DNA of 64,000 nt from Clostridia bacterium (lineage in GTDB: Bacteria; Bacillota; Clostridia; Christensenellales; Aristaeellaceae), in the NCBI GenBank assembly GCA_017512985.1, contig JAFWEJ010000007.1, positions 27,394 to 91,393 of the forward strand, given 5' to 3'. Each line of letters opens with the position of its first letter. Position 1 is the stretch's first letter. This document shows positions 34,634 through 43,390 of this stretch, one piece after another. The notes under the pieces were generated by a model that saw only the letters and a program-made list of their open reading frames with translations, had not been told where the DNA came from and ran no database searches. The position numbers and the translations under genes are program-made.

Positions 34634-34797
34634 ACGTTTGTAACAGAATTGTTAGAAACCGCGGGGCATTGATCTGCCGTCCCCCCTGTCTTTATGCCGG
34701 CCTTCTATACAGGATTTTTGCGTTCTTTATGGAATTATATCCCTGTATTCCTGTTTTCCGCAGCTGTACTGACTAAAAATCCGGGAGGAAACATTCC

Positions 34798-35322
34798 ATG
34801 GACCTGATTCCGAGTTTTGCTGTAGACCATACAAAAATCGTGCCCGGCATCTTTGAAAGCCGGGTGGATACCCTTGGTGAAGAAACGGTCACAACCTTCG
34901 ATATCCGGCTGAAAAAGCCGAACCGGGAGCCGTCGGTCGATCCCGCAGCCATGCACACGATCGAGCATATTGTCGCGACTTATCTCCGCAACCATCCGGA
35001 GTGGAAGGACAAACTCGTTTACTGGGGCCCGATGGGCTGCCTGACAGGCTTTTATATCATTGTCAAAGGGCGTCCCGCCCCCGCCGAAATGTATCCGGTC
35101 ATCCTGGAATCCTTCCGCCATATGCGCGATTATGAAGGCGAAGTGCCCGGCGCGACGCCGGAGAACTGCGGAAAGTACCTGATGCATGACCTCCCGATGG
35201 CAAAATGGGAGGCGGCAAGGTTTGTGGAATACCTGGAAACCGCTGACAAAAGCGTCATTTTTGAATATCCGAAAACAGGAAGGCTGACGCTTGAAAGCGG
35301 AAACGAATTCTTTGATTCCTGA
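34798..35322 (+). CDS. luxS: S-ribosylhomocysteine lyase
   Basis: A 174-residue LuxS. It cleaves S-ribosylhomocysteine to homocysteine and DPD, the precursor of autoinducer-2, in the activated methyl cycle. The metal site is complete: HTIEH (His53, His57) and Cys124 in PENCGKYLMHDL. The catalytic Cys81 is in GCLTGFY. Length is slightly above the usual ~155-170. A GGGAGG site precedes the ATG. Monocistronic: a strong terminator follows, and no mtnN (pfs) gene is adjacent. It is divergent from the giant adhesin gene. Confidence 0.96.
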   Translation: MDLIPSFAVDHTKIVPGIFESRVDTLGEETVTTFDIRLKKPNREPSVDPAAMHTIEHIVATYLRNHPEWKDKLVYWGPMGCLTGFYIIVKGRPAPAEMYPVILESFRHMRDYEGEVPGATPENCGKYLMHDLPMAKWEAARFVEYLETADKSVIFEYPKTGRLTLESGNEFFDS

Positions 35323-35342
35323 CCTGCTTTATGCATCGAAGA

Positions 35343-35373
35343 AAGCCCGGGCCGTGACTGGCCCGGGCTTTTT
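35343..35373. terminator. Bidirectional terminator between luxS and acyltransferase gene
   Basis: Perfect 11-bp stem AAGCCCGGGCC / GGCCCGGGCTT with a 6-base loop; T runs on both strands serve convergent genes ending at 35322 and 35372. Confidence 0.88.
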
Positions 35374-36154
35374 ATCCGCGGTCTGTGCGATCGCTGTTCA
35401 GGGGATACTGTTCTTTGGGAATATTCGGGTAAGGCACCACGGTATGCTGCGGCAGCGCGGAAGCAAGGTCGGAAACCGCTTCCATCATTGCGCTGCATAT
35501 CCGTTTCCGTTCCGCGTCGTCCGGCGTTTCCGGATTGTACCGGACCGGCTCGCCGAGGTGAATGCTCTTGAGCCTTGGCGCGGTATACATCGGGACAAAG
35601 CATACGGCCGTCCCGGTCTTCCTGTAATACAGCCTGGCCAGGTCTGCAAAATGCTCCTGGAAGTTCCAGAGGATCCCGTTGTACGGCTCGTTCTTCTCCG
35701 GAAACAGGACGATATCCGCCCCGCCGCCCAGCCTGTCGACGGACTGCCGGAAAGTAGTCATGACCCGGGCGTCATGCCGGACCGGGATCGTATGCGCATG
35801 GGTAAAAAGGTATTCCGCCAGCGGTGCGATCAGGTGGCTGAGCAGCCTGTAAAACCAGTGCAGCGCCTTTGGTTTCATGGACCAGAAATCCCGGAAGGCG
35901 TAGGCCGGAACCTCCTTCCGGTTCATCATCTCCCCGATGCACCAGATATAATGCGGACGGGGCAGGTAGAGTTCGGCGGCAATCGGGCCGAACATCTGGC
36001 AGTGGTTGCCGACGATCACGCAGGGTTCCTCCGGCAGGTTCTCTGTACCGTACAGGGTGTACTTCGGGGAAAGCAGCCAGATGATCCGGTAGAGCAGGCG
36101 GTATGGCAGCGGGCTGTTTTCACCCCGGTTTGCCTTGACAATCGGTTGCATCAC
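35372..36154 (-). CDS. PlsC-like acyltransferase, variant active-site motif
   Basis: A 260-residue protein of the lysophospholipid acyltransferase fold, which would transfer an acyl chain to a lysophospholipid or glycolipid at the membrane. The family block is present as GNHCQMFGPIAAEL (~49-62), but the HX4D motif reads His-x4-Gly, lacking the canonical Asp; FPEK replaces FPEG in the later block. This looks like a divergent subgroup rather than random decay, because surrounding residues are well conserved in character. The start codon is GTG 36154 or ATG 36151, next to the GtrA stop (TGA GTG ATG). It is the last gene of a four-gene set with GtrA, GT4 and a flippase-like protein. Confidence 0.8.
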   Translation of the reverse strand: MMQPIVKANRGENSPLPYRLLYRIIWLLSPKYTLYGTENLPEEPCVIVGNHCQMFGPIAAELYLPRPHYIWCIGEMMNRKEVPAYAFRDFWSMKPKALHWFYRLLSHLIAPLAEYLFTHAHTIPVRHDARVMTTFRQSVDRLGGGADIVLFPEKNEPYNGILWNFQEHFADLARLYYRKTGTAVCFVPMYTAPRLKSIHLGEPVRYNPETPDDAERKRICSAMMEAVSDLASALPQHTVVPYPNIPKEQYPLNSDRTDRG

Positions 36155-36622
36155 TCATTCTTTTCCTTTCGCCTGCGCCCGTTTGTTCGTATCGATGCTC
36201 TTCCCGAAAACGAAAAACCGGTCATAGAGATACTCGGTCACAAAGTTGAGCAGCATCGTCAGCACTTTGACCACCGTATCGTTCCATCCGCAGGTCTTTA
36301 CAAGATGATCTCCAAGGATCGTCGTCACGGGAATAAAGACTGCGTAGAACAGCGCGACCTTCAGCATGGCGATCGGAACATTGTTGGCCGAGCGGAAAGT
36401 AAATTCCCGGTTCAGCGTGAAATTCCAGAGCACCGAGAGGACGATCGATATGATATGCTTGACCCAGTAATCCCATGGCGTCAGGAGATTCAGCAGTTCG
36501 AAGGATCCGATCTCGATCACGCCCGCGGAGATGGAAAAAAGCACAAATTTCACTGTGCGGATCAGTTCTTCCCGGTTCGCGTCCTTCTTTTCGGATTCCG
36601 TCTGTTTGTTCTCTTCTGTCAT
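36155..36622 (-). CDS. GtrA-family membrane protein
   Basis: 155 residues with four hydrophobic segments and the family signature NREFTFRSANN (~67-77). GtrA-like proteins are thought to move lipid-linked sugars (undecaprenyl- or polyprenyl-phosphate sugars) across the membrane for glycosylation of surface polymers. The ATG at 36622 follows AAGGTGAGG; a GTG nine bases earlier is the alternative. It sits just after the glycosyltransferase stop (36628), so it is coupled to it. The function is inferred from family and context. Confidence 0.85.
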   Translation of the reverse strand: MTEENKQTESEKKDANREELIRTVKFVLFSISAGVIEIGSFELLNLLTPWDYWVKHIISIVLSVLWNFTLNREFTFRSANNVPIAMLKVALFYAVFIPVTTILGDHLVKTCGWNDTVVKVLTMLLNFVTEYLYDRFFVFGKSIDTNKRAQAKGKE

Positions 36623-36627
36623 ATTCC

Positions 36628-37803
36628 TCACCTTTTCTTTCCGTACCGGTCAATGACCGCCTGATATTCTTCCAGGACCATCGGCATCAGCCTTTCCCAG
36701 GAGAGGGGAATGGTTTCCCTCGCGTTCCGGCCGATCTGCCGGATGTCCTCTTCCGAAAAGATCCTTATGATCTCTTCATACATTGCCTGCGGCGAGGCCG
36801 CCGCCGTAAACCCGCTGAAATTTTTCCGGATGGCTCCCGCCGCATTGGAGCCTTCCGCCGCGAGCGTCGGAACCCCCAGCACCGCCGCTTCCCTCAGGAC
36901 CAGCGGCGCATTGTCGAACACGGATGGAAAGAACAACAGGTCCGCGTTCAGGTAGATTCCCCGGAGCAGGTCCCGGTCGCCGACCAGGCCGGTAAAAAGC
37001 ACCTGCTTTTCTGTCAGGCCCAGGGCTGCCGCATATCTTGCGATATCCTGCTCGTCCTTCCCGCTTCCGGCCATGATCAGGAACCAGCTGTCGTCCTGGT
37101 CGCAAAGGAGGCGGAACGTGTCCAGGATCAGCCGCTGGTTCTTGTACCAGATCTGCTGCCCGACAAACAGCAGCACGCGTTTCCCCCGCGGAACGGAAAA
37201 CTGGGCCGCCGCCCGTTCCTTCAATTCCTCTGCGTTATCGGGAACGAATACATCCGTCCCGTTCGGCATGACATGGTACGGTTTCCGGAAACCGTAGGAG
37301 CGAAGCGTCTCCCCGGTCTCCTCGGAGCAGGCCCAGACCTCGTCGCAGCTTTCGTACAGCTTTACGATCTGTGCCGTCACCATCTTCGAAATCGCATGGT
37401 TCCTTGTAAATTCGTAGATCGCGTCGTAATACTTGGAATGAAAGGTCGCCACCACGGGGACTTTCATCCTCTTCCCCAGGGAAACCGCGTATTTCCCCAG
37501 CAGGGAGGGGCTGTGCAGATGGAAGATGTCCGGCTTTGTCTCCGCGATCTCCTTTTCCAGCTTCCTGTCAATCTTCGGCACCGCGCTTGCGTACCGGGAA
37601 AACGGCACCCGGAACGTCATCGAAGTCAGCACCGGATAAGTAAAGCTGTGTTTTGCCAGATAGTGCCTCTCCATCTCCGGGCAGACCACCGTCGAGTGCT
37701 CCATATGCCGCGCGTATTCATGCACGGTCTCCGTCACGCCGTCGATCACGGGAAAATAATTGTCGATAAACTGCACCGAACGCGGTGCCCTGGATTCATT
37801 CAT
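36628..37803 (-). CDS. GT4-family glycosyltransferase
   Basis: A 391-residue GT-B enzyme. The N-terminal acceptor domain opens with QFIDNYFPVIDGVTETVHEY (family-like FxPxxDGV). The donor domain carries LFVGQQIWYKNQRLILD and the GT4 signature FPSVFDNAPLVLREAAVLGVP, with the E-x7-E spacing. It resembles glycosyl-diacylglycerol synthases and PimB-like enzymes that build glycolipids at the inner leaflet. The ATG follows GGGGAGG and overlaps the upstream flippase-like gene by eight bases. Probably it transfers a hexose from a nucleotide sugar to a lipid acceptor; donor and acceptor are not readable. Confidence 0.88.
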   Translation of the reverse strand: MNESRAPRSVQFIDNYFPVIDGVTETVHEYARHMEHSTVVCPEMERHYLAKHSFTYPVLTSMTFRVPFSRYASAVPKIDRKLEKEIAETKPDIFHLHSPSLLGKYAVSLGKRMKVPVVATFHSKYYDAIYEFTRNHAISKMVTAQIVKLYESCDEVWACSEETGETLRSYGFRKPYHVMPNGTDVFVPDNAEELKERAAAQFSVPRGKRVLLFVGQQIWYKNQRLILDTFRLLCDQDDSWFLIMAGSGKDEQDIARYAAALGLTEKQVLFTGLVGDRDLLRGIYLNADLLFFPSVFDNAPLVLREAAVLGVPTLAAEGSNAAGAIRKNFSGFTAAASPQAMYEEIIRIFSEEDIRQIGRNARETIPLSWERLMPMVLEEYQAVIDRYGKKR

Positions 37804-38851
37804 CTTCCGTTCCTCCCCGGCCGTGTTTCCCGCAGAGCGCGTTCACGCCGTAGATTACGGCGCCGATGATGATAAAGGAATAATGGCAGAAAAGCCGCCA
37901 GATCAGCATTGCCCAGAACACGCCGTCCGATCCCATTGCGGAAAACACCAGATAGAACGCGCCTTCCGCCGCTCCGGCGTTTCCCGGCGTCGGCACCAGG
38001 CAGATCGTAGCGTAGATATAGATCGTACACGCGAAGATATGCAGGAAGTCCACCGGCGCGCCAAACATCTTCAGCACGAAGAACGGCATGCTGCACAGTG
38101 CAGCCCGGTAAATCAGCGACAGTACGAGCAGGCAGGCAAGCATGGCCCTGTCCTTCGCGATCACCGAATAGCTCCTGTGATAGCTGTCCAGCTTTCCCAT
38201 GACCTGTTCGGTGGCCTCTTCCGGCTTTTTGACAATTCTCAGCCTTCCGCACAGGCGGATCGCGGCGGAAATGATCCGTTTCACCGTCTTCGGCATAAAG
38301 GAAAACGCGGCCAGCAGGCACGGAATAAGAGAGAAGAGGAGCAGGCCGAAATAGGCCGTATAGCGGATCGCGTCCAGCTCCACGGAACGGTGCGCTATGA
38401 ATATTCCAAGCGCCAGCAGGATAAAACCGGCCTGCATGGTAATATACGCGCTGATCGTCATCGCGGACGCCGCGCCGTCTGAATACCCATGCCTGTGCAG
38501 CCAGATAATCTGGAAAGGCTGCCCCCCTGCGCCGGACGGTGTAATACAGTCATAGTATTTCCCCAGCGCGGCGGTTTCAAACGCCGCGCGAAAAGAAACC
38601 CGTTCCCCGAGGGAGCGCATCATCAGCAGGTATTTCAGCGTCTCGGCGCACAGCATTACAGCCAGGCACAGCCCCGTGCAGCCCAGCCAGAACAGCGCGC
38701 GTTGTGAGAAGGCAGGCCCGCCGGATCCGGCAGGTTTGCCTGAAAACTCGTTGACCGCCGTCGCGGCGATGACCGCGATATTGATCAGGACAAACAATGC
38801 CGTCCAGAGGCGTTTCTTCTTTCTTCCCTCTTCGTTTCTTTCCACTGTCAC
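37796..38851 (-). CDS. Flippase-like integral membrane protein (LPG synthase TM family)
   Basis: 351 residues, about eight helices, matching the lysylphosphatidylglycerol synthase transmembrane region (UPF0104/AglD-like) family. The two conserved loops are visible: TPSGAGGQPFQ (~103-113) and PTPGNAGAAEGAFY (~286-299). The aminoacyl-transferase domain of MprF is absent, so this is a stand-alone flippase-like unit. The start is GTG at 38851. It is the first gene of a set with GT4, GtrA and a PlsC-like protein. Its likely role is to move the lipid product across the membrane (inference). Confidence 0.85.
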   Translation of the reverse strand: MTVERNEEGRKKKRLWTALFVLINIAVIAATAVNEFSGKPAGSGGPAFSQRALFWLGCTGLCLAVMLCAETLKYLLMMRSLGERVSFRAAFETAALGKYYDCITPSGAGGQPFQIIWLHRHGYSDGAASAMTISAYITMQAGFILLALGIFIAHRSVELDAIRYTAYFGLLLFSLIPCLLAAFSFMPKTVKRIISAAIRLCGRLRIVKKPEEATEQVMGKLDSYHRSYSVIAKDRAMLACLLVLSLIYRAALCSMPFFVLKMFGAPVDFLHIFACTIYIYATICLVPTPGNAGAAEGAFYLVFSAMGSDGVFWAMLIWRLFCHYSFIIIGAVIYGVNALCGKHGRGGTEDE

Positions 38852-38875
38852 GTAATTATTTGCTCCAGTTATGAA

Positions 38876-39769
38876 TTATGAATTCTTATTGATTTTCGGC
38901 ACATGGTATTCCACGCCCTGTTCAAACCGGACGTGCTCTGGCGGGTTTTCCAGCTCCTCCGGATGCTCCAGCAGCCGCATCACGTCAAAGAAGAATGCGG
39001 CGTAATGCGCGCCGGAGCAGACGCGTTCATCCGCGGTCATACCCATCGGGAGCCAGCGCTTCATCCGCGCCTTTCCCTCGCTGTCCACCGTGGCCTCCTT
39101 CAGGATGCTGCCCATGCCGATAAACAGGCTCACATCGCCGAAGTTGTAGATGTGGTGGAAGGGATGGTGCAGGCCGATGGATCCGTTGTTGGTGATGAAC
39201 ATGCCGCTGTAGAAGGGCAGTTCACGGACAAAGGCGCGCGGCGGAATCCCGTAGCGGTCCAGCAGCTTCACCAGGCCCACGATCACTGTTGCCAGTCCGG
39301 GAATCGCAAGCACCGCCTTAGCCAGCTTGATTACGAAATCCCCGTCTTCAGTCGCGCGGCTCTTTTCCACTGCGTCGTTCATCCGGTCCCGCACGTCGAA
39401 GATCGTATCCGTCAGGTCGAACTCGATCCGTACGGTGGTCTCGTTGCTGTCTGTATTCTGCGGATCCTTCAGCACCGTATAGGAAACGGAGCAGTTGTTC
39501 CGCACATAATACTGCTTGTTGAAAATGAACCGGTTGACCTCCGGGTTATTGCTGACCGCGCGGACATAGGCCGCCACCAGGATCTGCATGAAGGTGATCT
39601 TCTGCCCCTCCTGGCTCTTTTTCACGATATAGCGGCTCAGCTTTTCATAGTCTGCCTTGTGTTCCAGGAAAACCTGCGCGTCGCAGCGCATCGGCATCAG
39701 ATACGGGGTAATTTTAACTATGGGATCCTGATCCTTCAGTCGTCTTCCGTCCGGTCTCCGTCCAAACAT
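38876..39769 (-). CDS. CAT/E2-fold acyltransferase-like protein without the catalytic His
   Basis: A 297-residue protein related to the catalytic domain of 2-oxoacid dehydrogenase E2 subunits and chloramphenicol acetyltransferase. The region GMFITNNGSIGLHHPFHHIYNFGD and the following GxGS segment fit this fold. The E2 active-site motif, usually DHRVxDGA, reads DERVCSGAHYAAF: Glu replaces His and Ser replaces Asp. No lipoyl domain is present. It could be a structural, ligand-binding or altered-activity relative. An ideal GGAGG site precedes the ATG. Its stop codon is next to a short heptad-like motif (38871-38885). Confidence 0.75.
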   Translation of the reverse strand: MFGRRPDGRRLKDQDPIVKITPYLMPMRCDAQVFLEHKADYEKLSRYIVKKSQEGQKITFMQILVAAYVRAVSNNPEVNRFIFNKQYYVRNNCSVSYTVLKDPQNTDSNETTVRIEFDLTDTIFDVRDRMNDAVEKSRATEDGDFVIKLAKAVLAIPGLATVIVGLVKLLDRYGIPPRAFVRELPFYSGMFITNNGSIGLHHPFHHIYNFGDVSLFIGMGSILKEATVDSEGKARMKRWLPMGMTADERVCSGAHYAAFFFDVMRLLEHPEELENPPEHVRFEQGVEYHVPKINKNS

Positions 39770-39910
39770 CTCTCATTCCTCCGTCCTGTCGTAATAGGGT
39801 TATTTTATCATGTCAGCCCTTGCTGCTCAACCTTTTGCTGATTGATTCCTGCCCCTGTGTGGATTATAATGCAGTCATTCCGTACGATCTTCCTGATTAT
39901 GGAGAGTATT

Positions 39911-40705
39911 ATGAAGCAACTGACAGAAAGCGCGCCCGGTTCCTCCTGTATGGACACCCTGCAGCTTGCCGGAAAGATTATCATGGAGAACGGCGGCGAA
40001 ACATACCGGGCGGAAGAGACAATCAATCGGATGGGCGCCGGTTTCGGGCTGGAGCAGGTGGACAGTTTTGCCGTGCCAAGCGGCCTGTTCGTCTCCTACA
40101 GGAGCGGGGACGGCGAACCCGTCACCAGTGTGCGCCGGGTCCGCCGGGAAGGCAGGAACCTGACCCGCGTGGACGAAGTGAACCGGGTCTCGCGCCTTGT
40201 CGCCGCCGGAAAACTGGACGGCCGTGAAGCGCTTGCGCAGCTGAAGGAGATCGAATGCCATCCCGGAAGCTTTGCCGGCATGTGGTGCCTTCCCGCTGCT
40301 TTCCTGTGCGCGGCGGGTTTCACGCTGCTTTTCGGCGGAAGCCTTCTCTCCATCGCGATTGCCGGTGCTGTTGCCGCATTCGTCCAGTTGATGGAAACCG
40401 GCCTTTCCCGTTTCCGCACCCGCGGCCTAGCCGCGTCCATCCTCGGCGGCCTGCTCACCGCGCTGCTGCCCCTTCTCCTGTCAATGGCGCTTCCCGCGCT
40501 CGAAACAGAACTGGTCATTGCCGGCGCCGTCATGCCGCTGGTGCCCGGCCTGGCCATGACCAATGCCGTACAGGATACCATGCGGGGTGATATGGTCTCC
40601 GGCATTTCCCACGGCGTCCAGGCGATCCTGACCGCCTTCCTGATCGCCGGCGGCGCGCTGCTGGCAGTGGAGATCATGCACCTGCTGACGGGAGGTGCTG
40701 CCTGA
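39911..40705 (+). CDS. Threonine/serine exporter, N-terminal component (ThrE, DUF1212)
   Basis: 264 residues. A soluble N-terminal part (~1-110) with the family block AGKIIMENGGETYRAEETI precedes five membrane helices (for example LSIAIAGAVAAFVQLME and AVMPLVPGLAMTNAVQD, the ThrE signature). In Corynebacterium both halves are one chain; in many Bacillota they are split. A GGAGAG site precedes the ATG at 39911; the longer frame start at 39842 lacks one. It overlaps the next gene by one base (TGATG). The role is efflux of Thr/Ser or related small molecules, inferred from family. Confidence 0.9.
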   Translation: MKQLTESAPGSSCMDTLQLAGKIIMENGGETYRAEETINRMGAGFGLEQVDSFAVPSGLFVSYRSGDGEPVTSVRRVRREGRNLTRVDEVNRVSRLVAAGKLDGREALAQLKEIECHPGSFAGMWCLPAAFLCAAGFTLLFGGSLLSIAIAGAVAAFVQLMETGLSRFRTRGLAASILGGLLTALLPLLLSMALPALETELVIAGAVMPLVPGLAMTNAVQDTMRGDMVSGISHGVQAILTAFLIAGGALLAVEIMHLLTGGAA

Positions 40706-41163
40706 TGACGCTCTCTGAACAGATCCTCCGCGGTGTGCTCGGCGCCTTCTTCGGCACAGTTGGTTTTGCCATGCTCGTGCATACACCGAAAAGGGCCTGG
40801 TTCGTTTCCGGCCTGATCGCGTCCCTGTCCTATATGGTCTACTGGCTCATGACATACCTGGGCCTTCCGGATCCCATGGCGATCTTTATCGGATCGCTGT
40901 TCGGCTCCCTGGCCGGTCTCCTGTGCGCCCGCCTGATGAAAATCATCGGAACCGTCTTCCTGATGTCCGCGGTCGTGCCGGTCGTACCCGGCCTGGGCCT
41001 GTACCGGATGATGGCTGCCCTGGGTCAGGGTCAGATTGCCGCCGGCGCCAAAACAGGCATCCAGGCGATGATCACGGTCGCCATGATTGCGCTGGGTCTC
41101 GGCGCGGGCGCCTTCGCGGACCGCGTTCTCTGGTCCCGTTCCCGTAAACACCGGACGCCGTGA
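40705..41163 (+). CDS. Threonine/serine exporter, C-terminal component (ThrE2, DUF3815)
   Basis: 152 residues with five helices, including MSAVVPVVPGLGLYRMMAAL, which mirrors the PLVPGLAMTN block of its partner. It completes the split ThrE transporter encoded by the overlapping upstream gene. A terminator follows. Confidence 0.9.
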   Translation: MTLSEQILRGVLGAFFGTVGFAMLVHTPKRAWFVSGLIASLSYMVYWLMTYLGLPDPMAIFIGSLFGSLAGLLCARLMKIIGTVFLMSAVVPVVPGLGLYRMMAALGQGQIAAGAKTGIQAMITVAMIALGLGAGAFADRVLWSRSRKHRTP

Positions 41164-41192
41164 CAGTTCTCTCTGGCCCTGGTATACAGAAT

Positions 41193-41222
41193 AAATCCCG
41201 CAGGCATTCGCCTGCGGGATTT
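41193..41222. terminator. Bidirectional terminator after thrE pair
   Basis: Perfect 13-bp stem AAATCCCGCAGGC / GCCTGCGGGATTT with loop ATTC, lying between convergent genes ending at 41163 and 41261. Confidence 0.92.
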
Positions 41223-41260
41223 TGCTTTGGACTGTCCGGCAGCAGATGCGGAATCCGCGG

Positions 41261-42403
41261 TTATTCCTCTGTCCCGTCCGGGCCGAAAGGATAATCCTGG
41301 TGGCCGATCATCATCAGCAGGCCGTTTTCAAACCGGACCATGGTATTGTACTGGTTCAGGACCGGCGCGGTCTCTTCGTTTGCAACCAGGCTGACAAAGC
41401 TGTCCGCGTCATATACCGTCGCGTCTTCATCACCCTGCATCCACAGGAAAGAAAAATTGTTTGCCAGGGGCATCATGATCTTTTCCGCGCCGACCTGTGT
41501 GCACGGCACCCAGTCGTTCACCAGCGCGATGCAGGCTGTATTGGACGTTTTCGCGAAAACAATATATCCGTCAGTCTCTTCCCGCGTGTAAAGTTCGCGC
41601 CTTCCGTCCTCCTCAGGCTGCAGGGATTTTACGGTAAAGACCTTTCCGTTGACCTCCACCCGGTCCCCTTCCTGCAAAGCCCATACCTGATCCAGCGCGT
41701 AAAGGTCCTGGACATACAGCTCCGCGGTAAAGAACCCGCCGCTCATGATCCGGTCCGTATCCGTGATCCGCGCCCAGTATGTGCCGTTCTGGTTGTCCAC
41801 CAGCGTATTGGATACGTCCGCCGGTTTCAGGATTTCCTTTTCCGTTGTCGGGGCCGGTGCGGATGTTTCCGTATCCGTTTCCCGGTAATAACGGACGATT
41901 GCGTCCAGGGCGATCATTGTGGCTTCTTTTTTTTCTTTAACATATTTCACAATGTATTCCACATCACCGGCATCCCGGATCTCAATCATCACCAGCTGGA
42001 CCACCGTGTATTTTCCGACCTTAAACCAGTATTCCGCGGTAAGCAGCTGTTTCCCGCCGATTTCCCTGTCTTTGGCAATTCCGACCATCCCGAGGTATTG
42101 ATCAGTATACTTGTTTTCCATGTGCTCCCGGTAAACGTTGTTCAGGTAATTGGCAGGATTGCTGAACTTCTGCTCCGGTGTGCGGCGGTGAACGATCACA
42201 TAGGGAATGGATCCCTCTTTTTCGGTATAAACCGTCAGCCCGTTGTTCGGATCATAAACGGCAGCGGCGCCAACGGGGATCTTTGTGGCATACCGGTCCT
42301 CCGCGCAGGCGCAGTCCGTCAGTCCTTCCTCAGCCGATGCGCCGCAGAGGGCCATGCCCAGAATCATAACCGTCCCCAGGATCAATGCGAGCATTCTCTT
42401 CAT
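41261..42403 (-). CDS. Secreted protein of unknown function
   Basis: 380 residues. A signal peptide (MKRMLALILGTVMILGMALCGASA) is followed by a mature protein with two parts: ~30-165 (alpha/beta, including YWFKVGKYTVVQLVMIEI) and ~185-380 (mostly beta). An acidic, Thr/Pro-containing linker (~168-180) joins them. There is no lipobox in the usual position. I recognise no domain. A strong ribosome binding site (GAGGAAACAGGC) precedes the ATG. It lies 102 bases downstream of the radical SAM gene, in the same direction. Confidence 0.7.
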   Translation of the reverse strand: MKRMLALILGTVMILGMALCGASAEEGLTDCACAEDRYATKIPVGAAAVYDPNNGLTVYTEKEGSIPYVIVHRRTPEQKFSNPANYLNNVYREHMENKYTDQYLGMVGIAKDREIGGKQLLTAEYWFKVGKYTVVQLVMIEIRDAGDVEYIVKYVKEKKEATMIALDAIVRYYRETDTETSAPAPTTEKEILKPADVSNTLVDNQNGTYWARITDTDRIMSGGFFTAELYVQDLYALDQVWALQEGDRVEVNGKVFTVKSLQPEEDGRRELYTREETDGYIVFAKTSNTACIALVNDWVPCTQVGAEKIMMPLANNFSFLWMQGDEDATVYDADSFVSLVANEETAPVLNQYNTMVRFENGLLMMIGHQDYPFGPDGTEE

Positions 42404-42505
42404 GCCTGTTTCCTCCTCTTTTGGCGGGATATTGTATTGTCGGTCGTACTGTTCGTTCCTTTGCTGTTTAATTCTCTTTCTGCCGCGCGAATCCCTTTTC
42501 CGGCT

Positions 42506-43390
42506 TCAGCAGTTTCCCGAATATACATATTTCAGGTTCCGTTTTGCCGTCTCAACCAGTTCATATACCGTCTTCACGTCCGTCGGTCCCCGGTCCGTCA
42601 TGCGGTACCGCGGGAAGAAACGGCTGATATGCAGCGGAATCTCCCGTCCGCTTTTTCCGCCGCAGACGTCCCGCAGGCCCGCAACCCAGGCGCTGAGCTC
42701 CAGCATTTCCTCCCTGCTGTCGTTTTCCCCGGGAACAATCAGGGTGGTCAGTTCCACATGGCACCGTTTCACTGCTTCCCGTATGAACGCCATCGTCATC
42801 TGCCGGTCGCCCTTCAGCACTTCCCGGTAATACCGGTCCGTGAATCCCTTCAGGTCAATGTTCATCGCGTCGATATACGGCGCGATTTCTTCCAGTACGG
42901 GCAGGGACGCCGTCCCGTTGGTTACCAGCACGCACTTCAGGCCTTTTTCATGCGCCAGCTTTGCCGTGTCCCTCACATATTCATATCCGACCAGCGGCTC
43001 GTTGTATGTGAAAGCGATCCCGATGTTTCCCCTCTTCCGGCAGTTATCCGCGATCTCAGCCAGCGTTGCCGGGCTGACCTGTTTTGTCCGGACGCTGAAC
43101 TCCCCGTTCCCGTCCGCCTGAGCAATCTCGTGGTTCTGGCAGAACGCGCAGTGCAGGTTGCATCCCAGGCTGCCCGCGGACAGGATCCTGCTCCCGGGAT
43201 GAAAATGGTACAGCGGTTTTTTCTCAATCGGATCAAGTGCGAGCGACGACAGCTGCCCGTAGAAAGCAGGCCGGATTACGCCGTCCCGGCAGATCCGCGC
43301 GCCGCACGCGCCGGTCTGGCCCTCCGCCAGGCGGCACTGCCTGAAGCAGACGCTGCATGTTGCCATTTTTGTTCTGTTCCCTTCCGTCAT
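42506..43390 (-). CDS. AmmeMemoRadiSam-system radical SAM enzyme
   Basis: A 294-residue radical SAM enzyme. The cluster motif is CNLHCAFC (~77-84), preceded by an N-terminal Cys-rich zone (CSVCFRQCRLAEGQTGACGAR), as in the PflA-like AmmeMemoRadiSam subfamily. The typical NEPLVGYEY and DLKGFTDRYY segments follow. The ATG overlaps the stop of the upstream gene (ATGA). The substrate of this family is unknown; the defining feature is co-occurrence with AMMECR1 and Memo-like proteins, which is seen here. Confidence 0.9.
   Translation of the reverse strand: MTEGNRTKMATCSVCFRQCRLAEGQTGACGARICRDGVIRPAFYGQLSSLALDPIEKKPLYHFHPGSRILSAGSLGCNLHCAFCQNHEIAQADGNGEFSVRTKQVSPATLAEIADNCRKRGNIGIAFTYNEPLVGYEYVRDTAKLAHEKGLKCVLVTNGTASLPVLEEIAPYIDAMNIDLKGFTDRYYREVLKGDRQMTMAFIREAVKRCHVELTTLIVPGENDSREEMLELSAWVAGLRDVCGGKSGREIPLHISRFFPRYRMTDRGPTDVKTVYELVETAKRNLKYVYSGNC

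Noticed and set aside
34523-34797. SAM or SAH riboswitch upstream of luxS
   Set aside because: No conserved riboswitch core or terminator-antiterminator pair could be recognised in the leader; the CAAACGTTTG palindrome at 34631-34640 alone is not enough.
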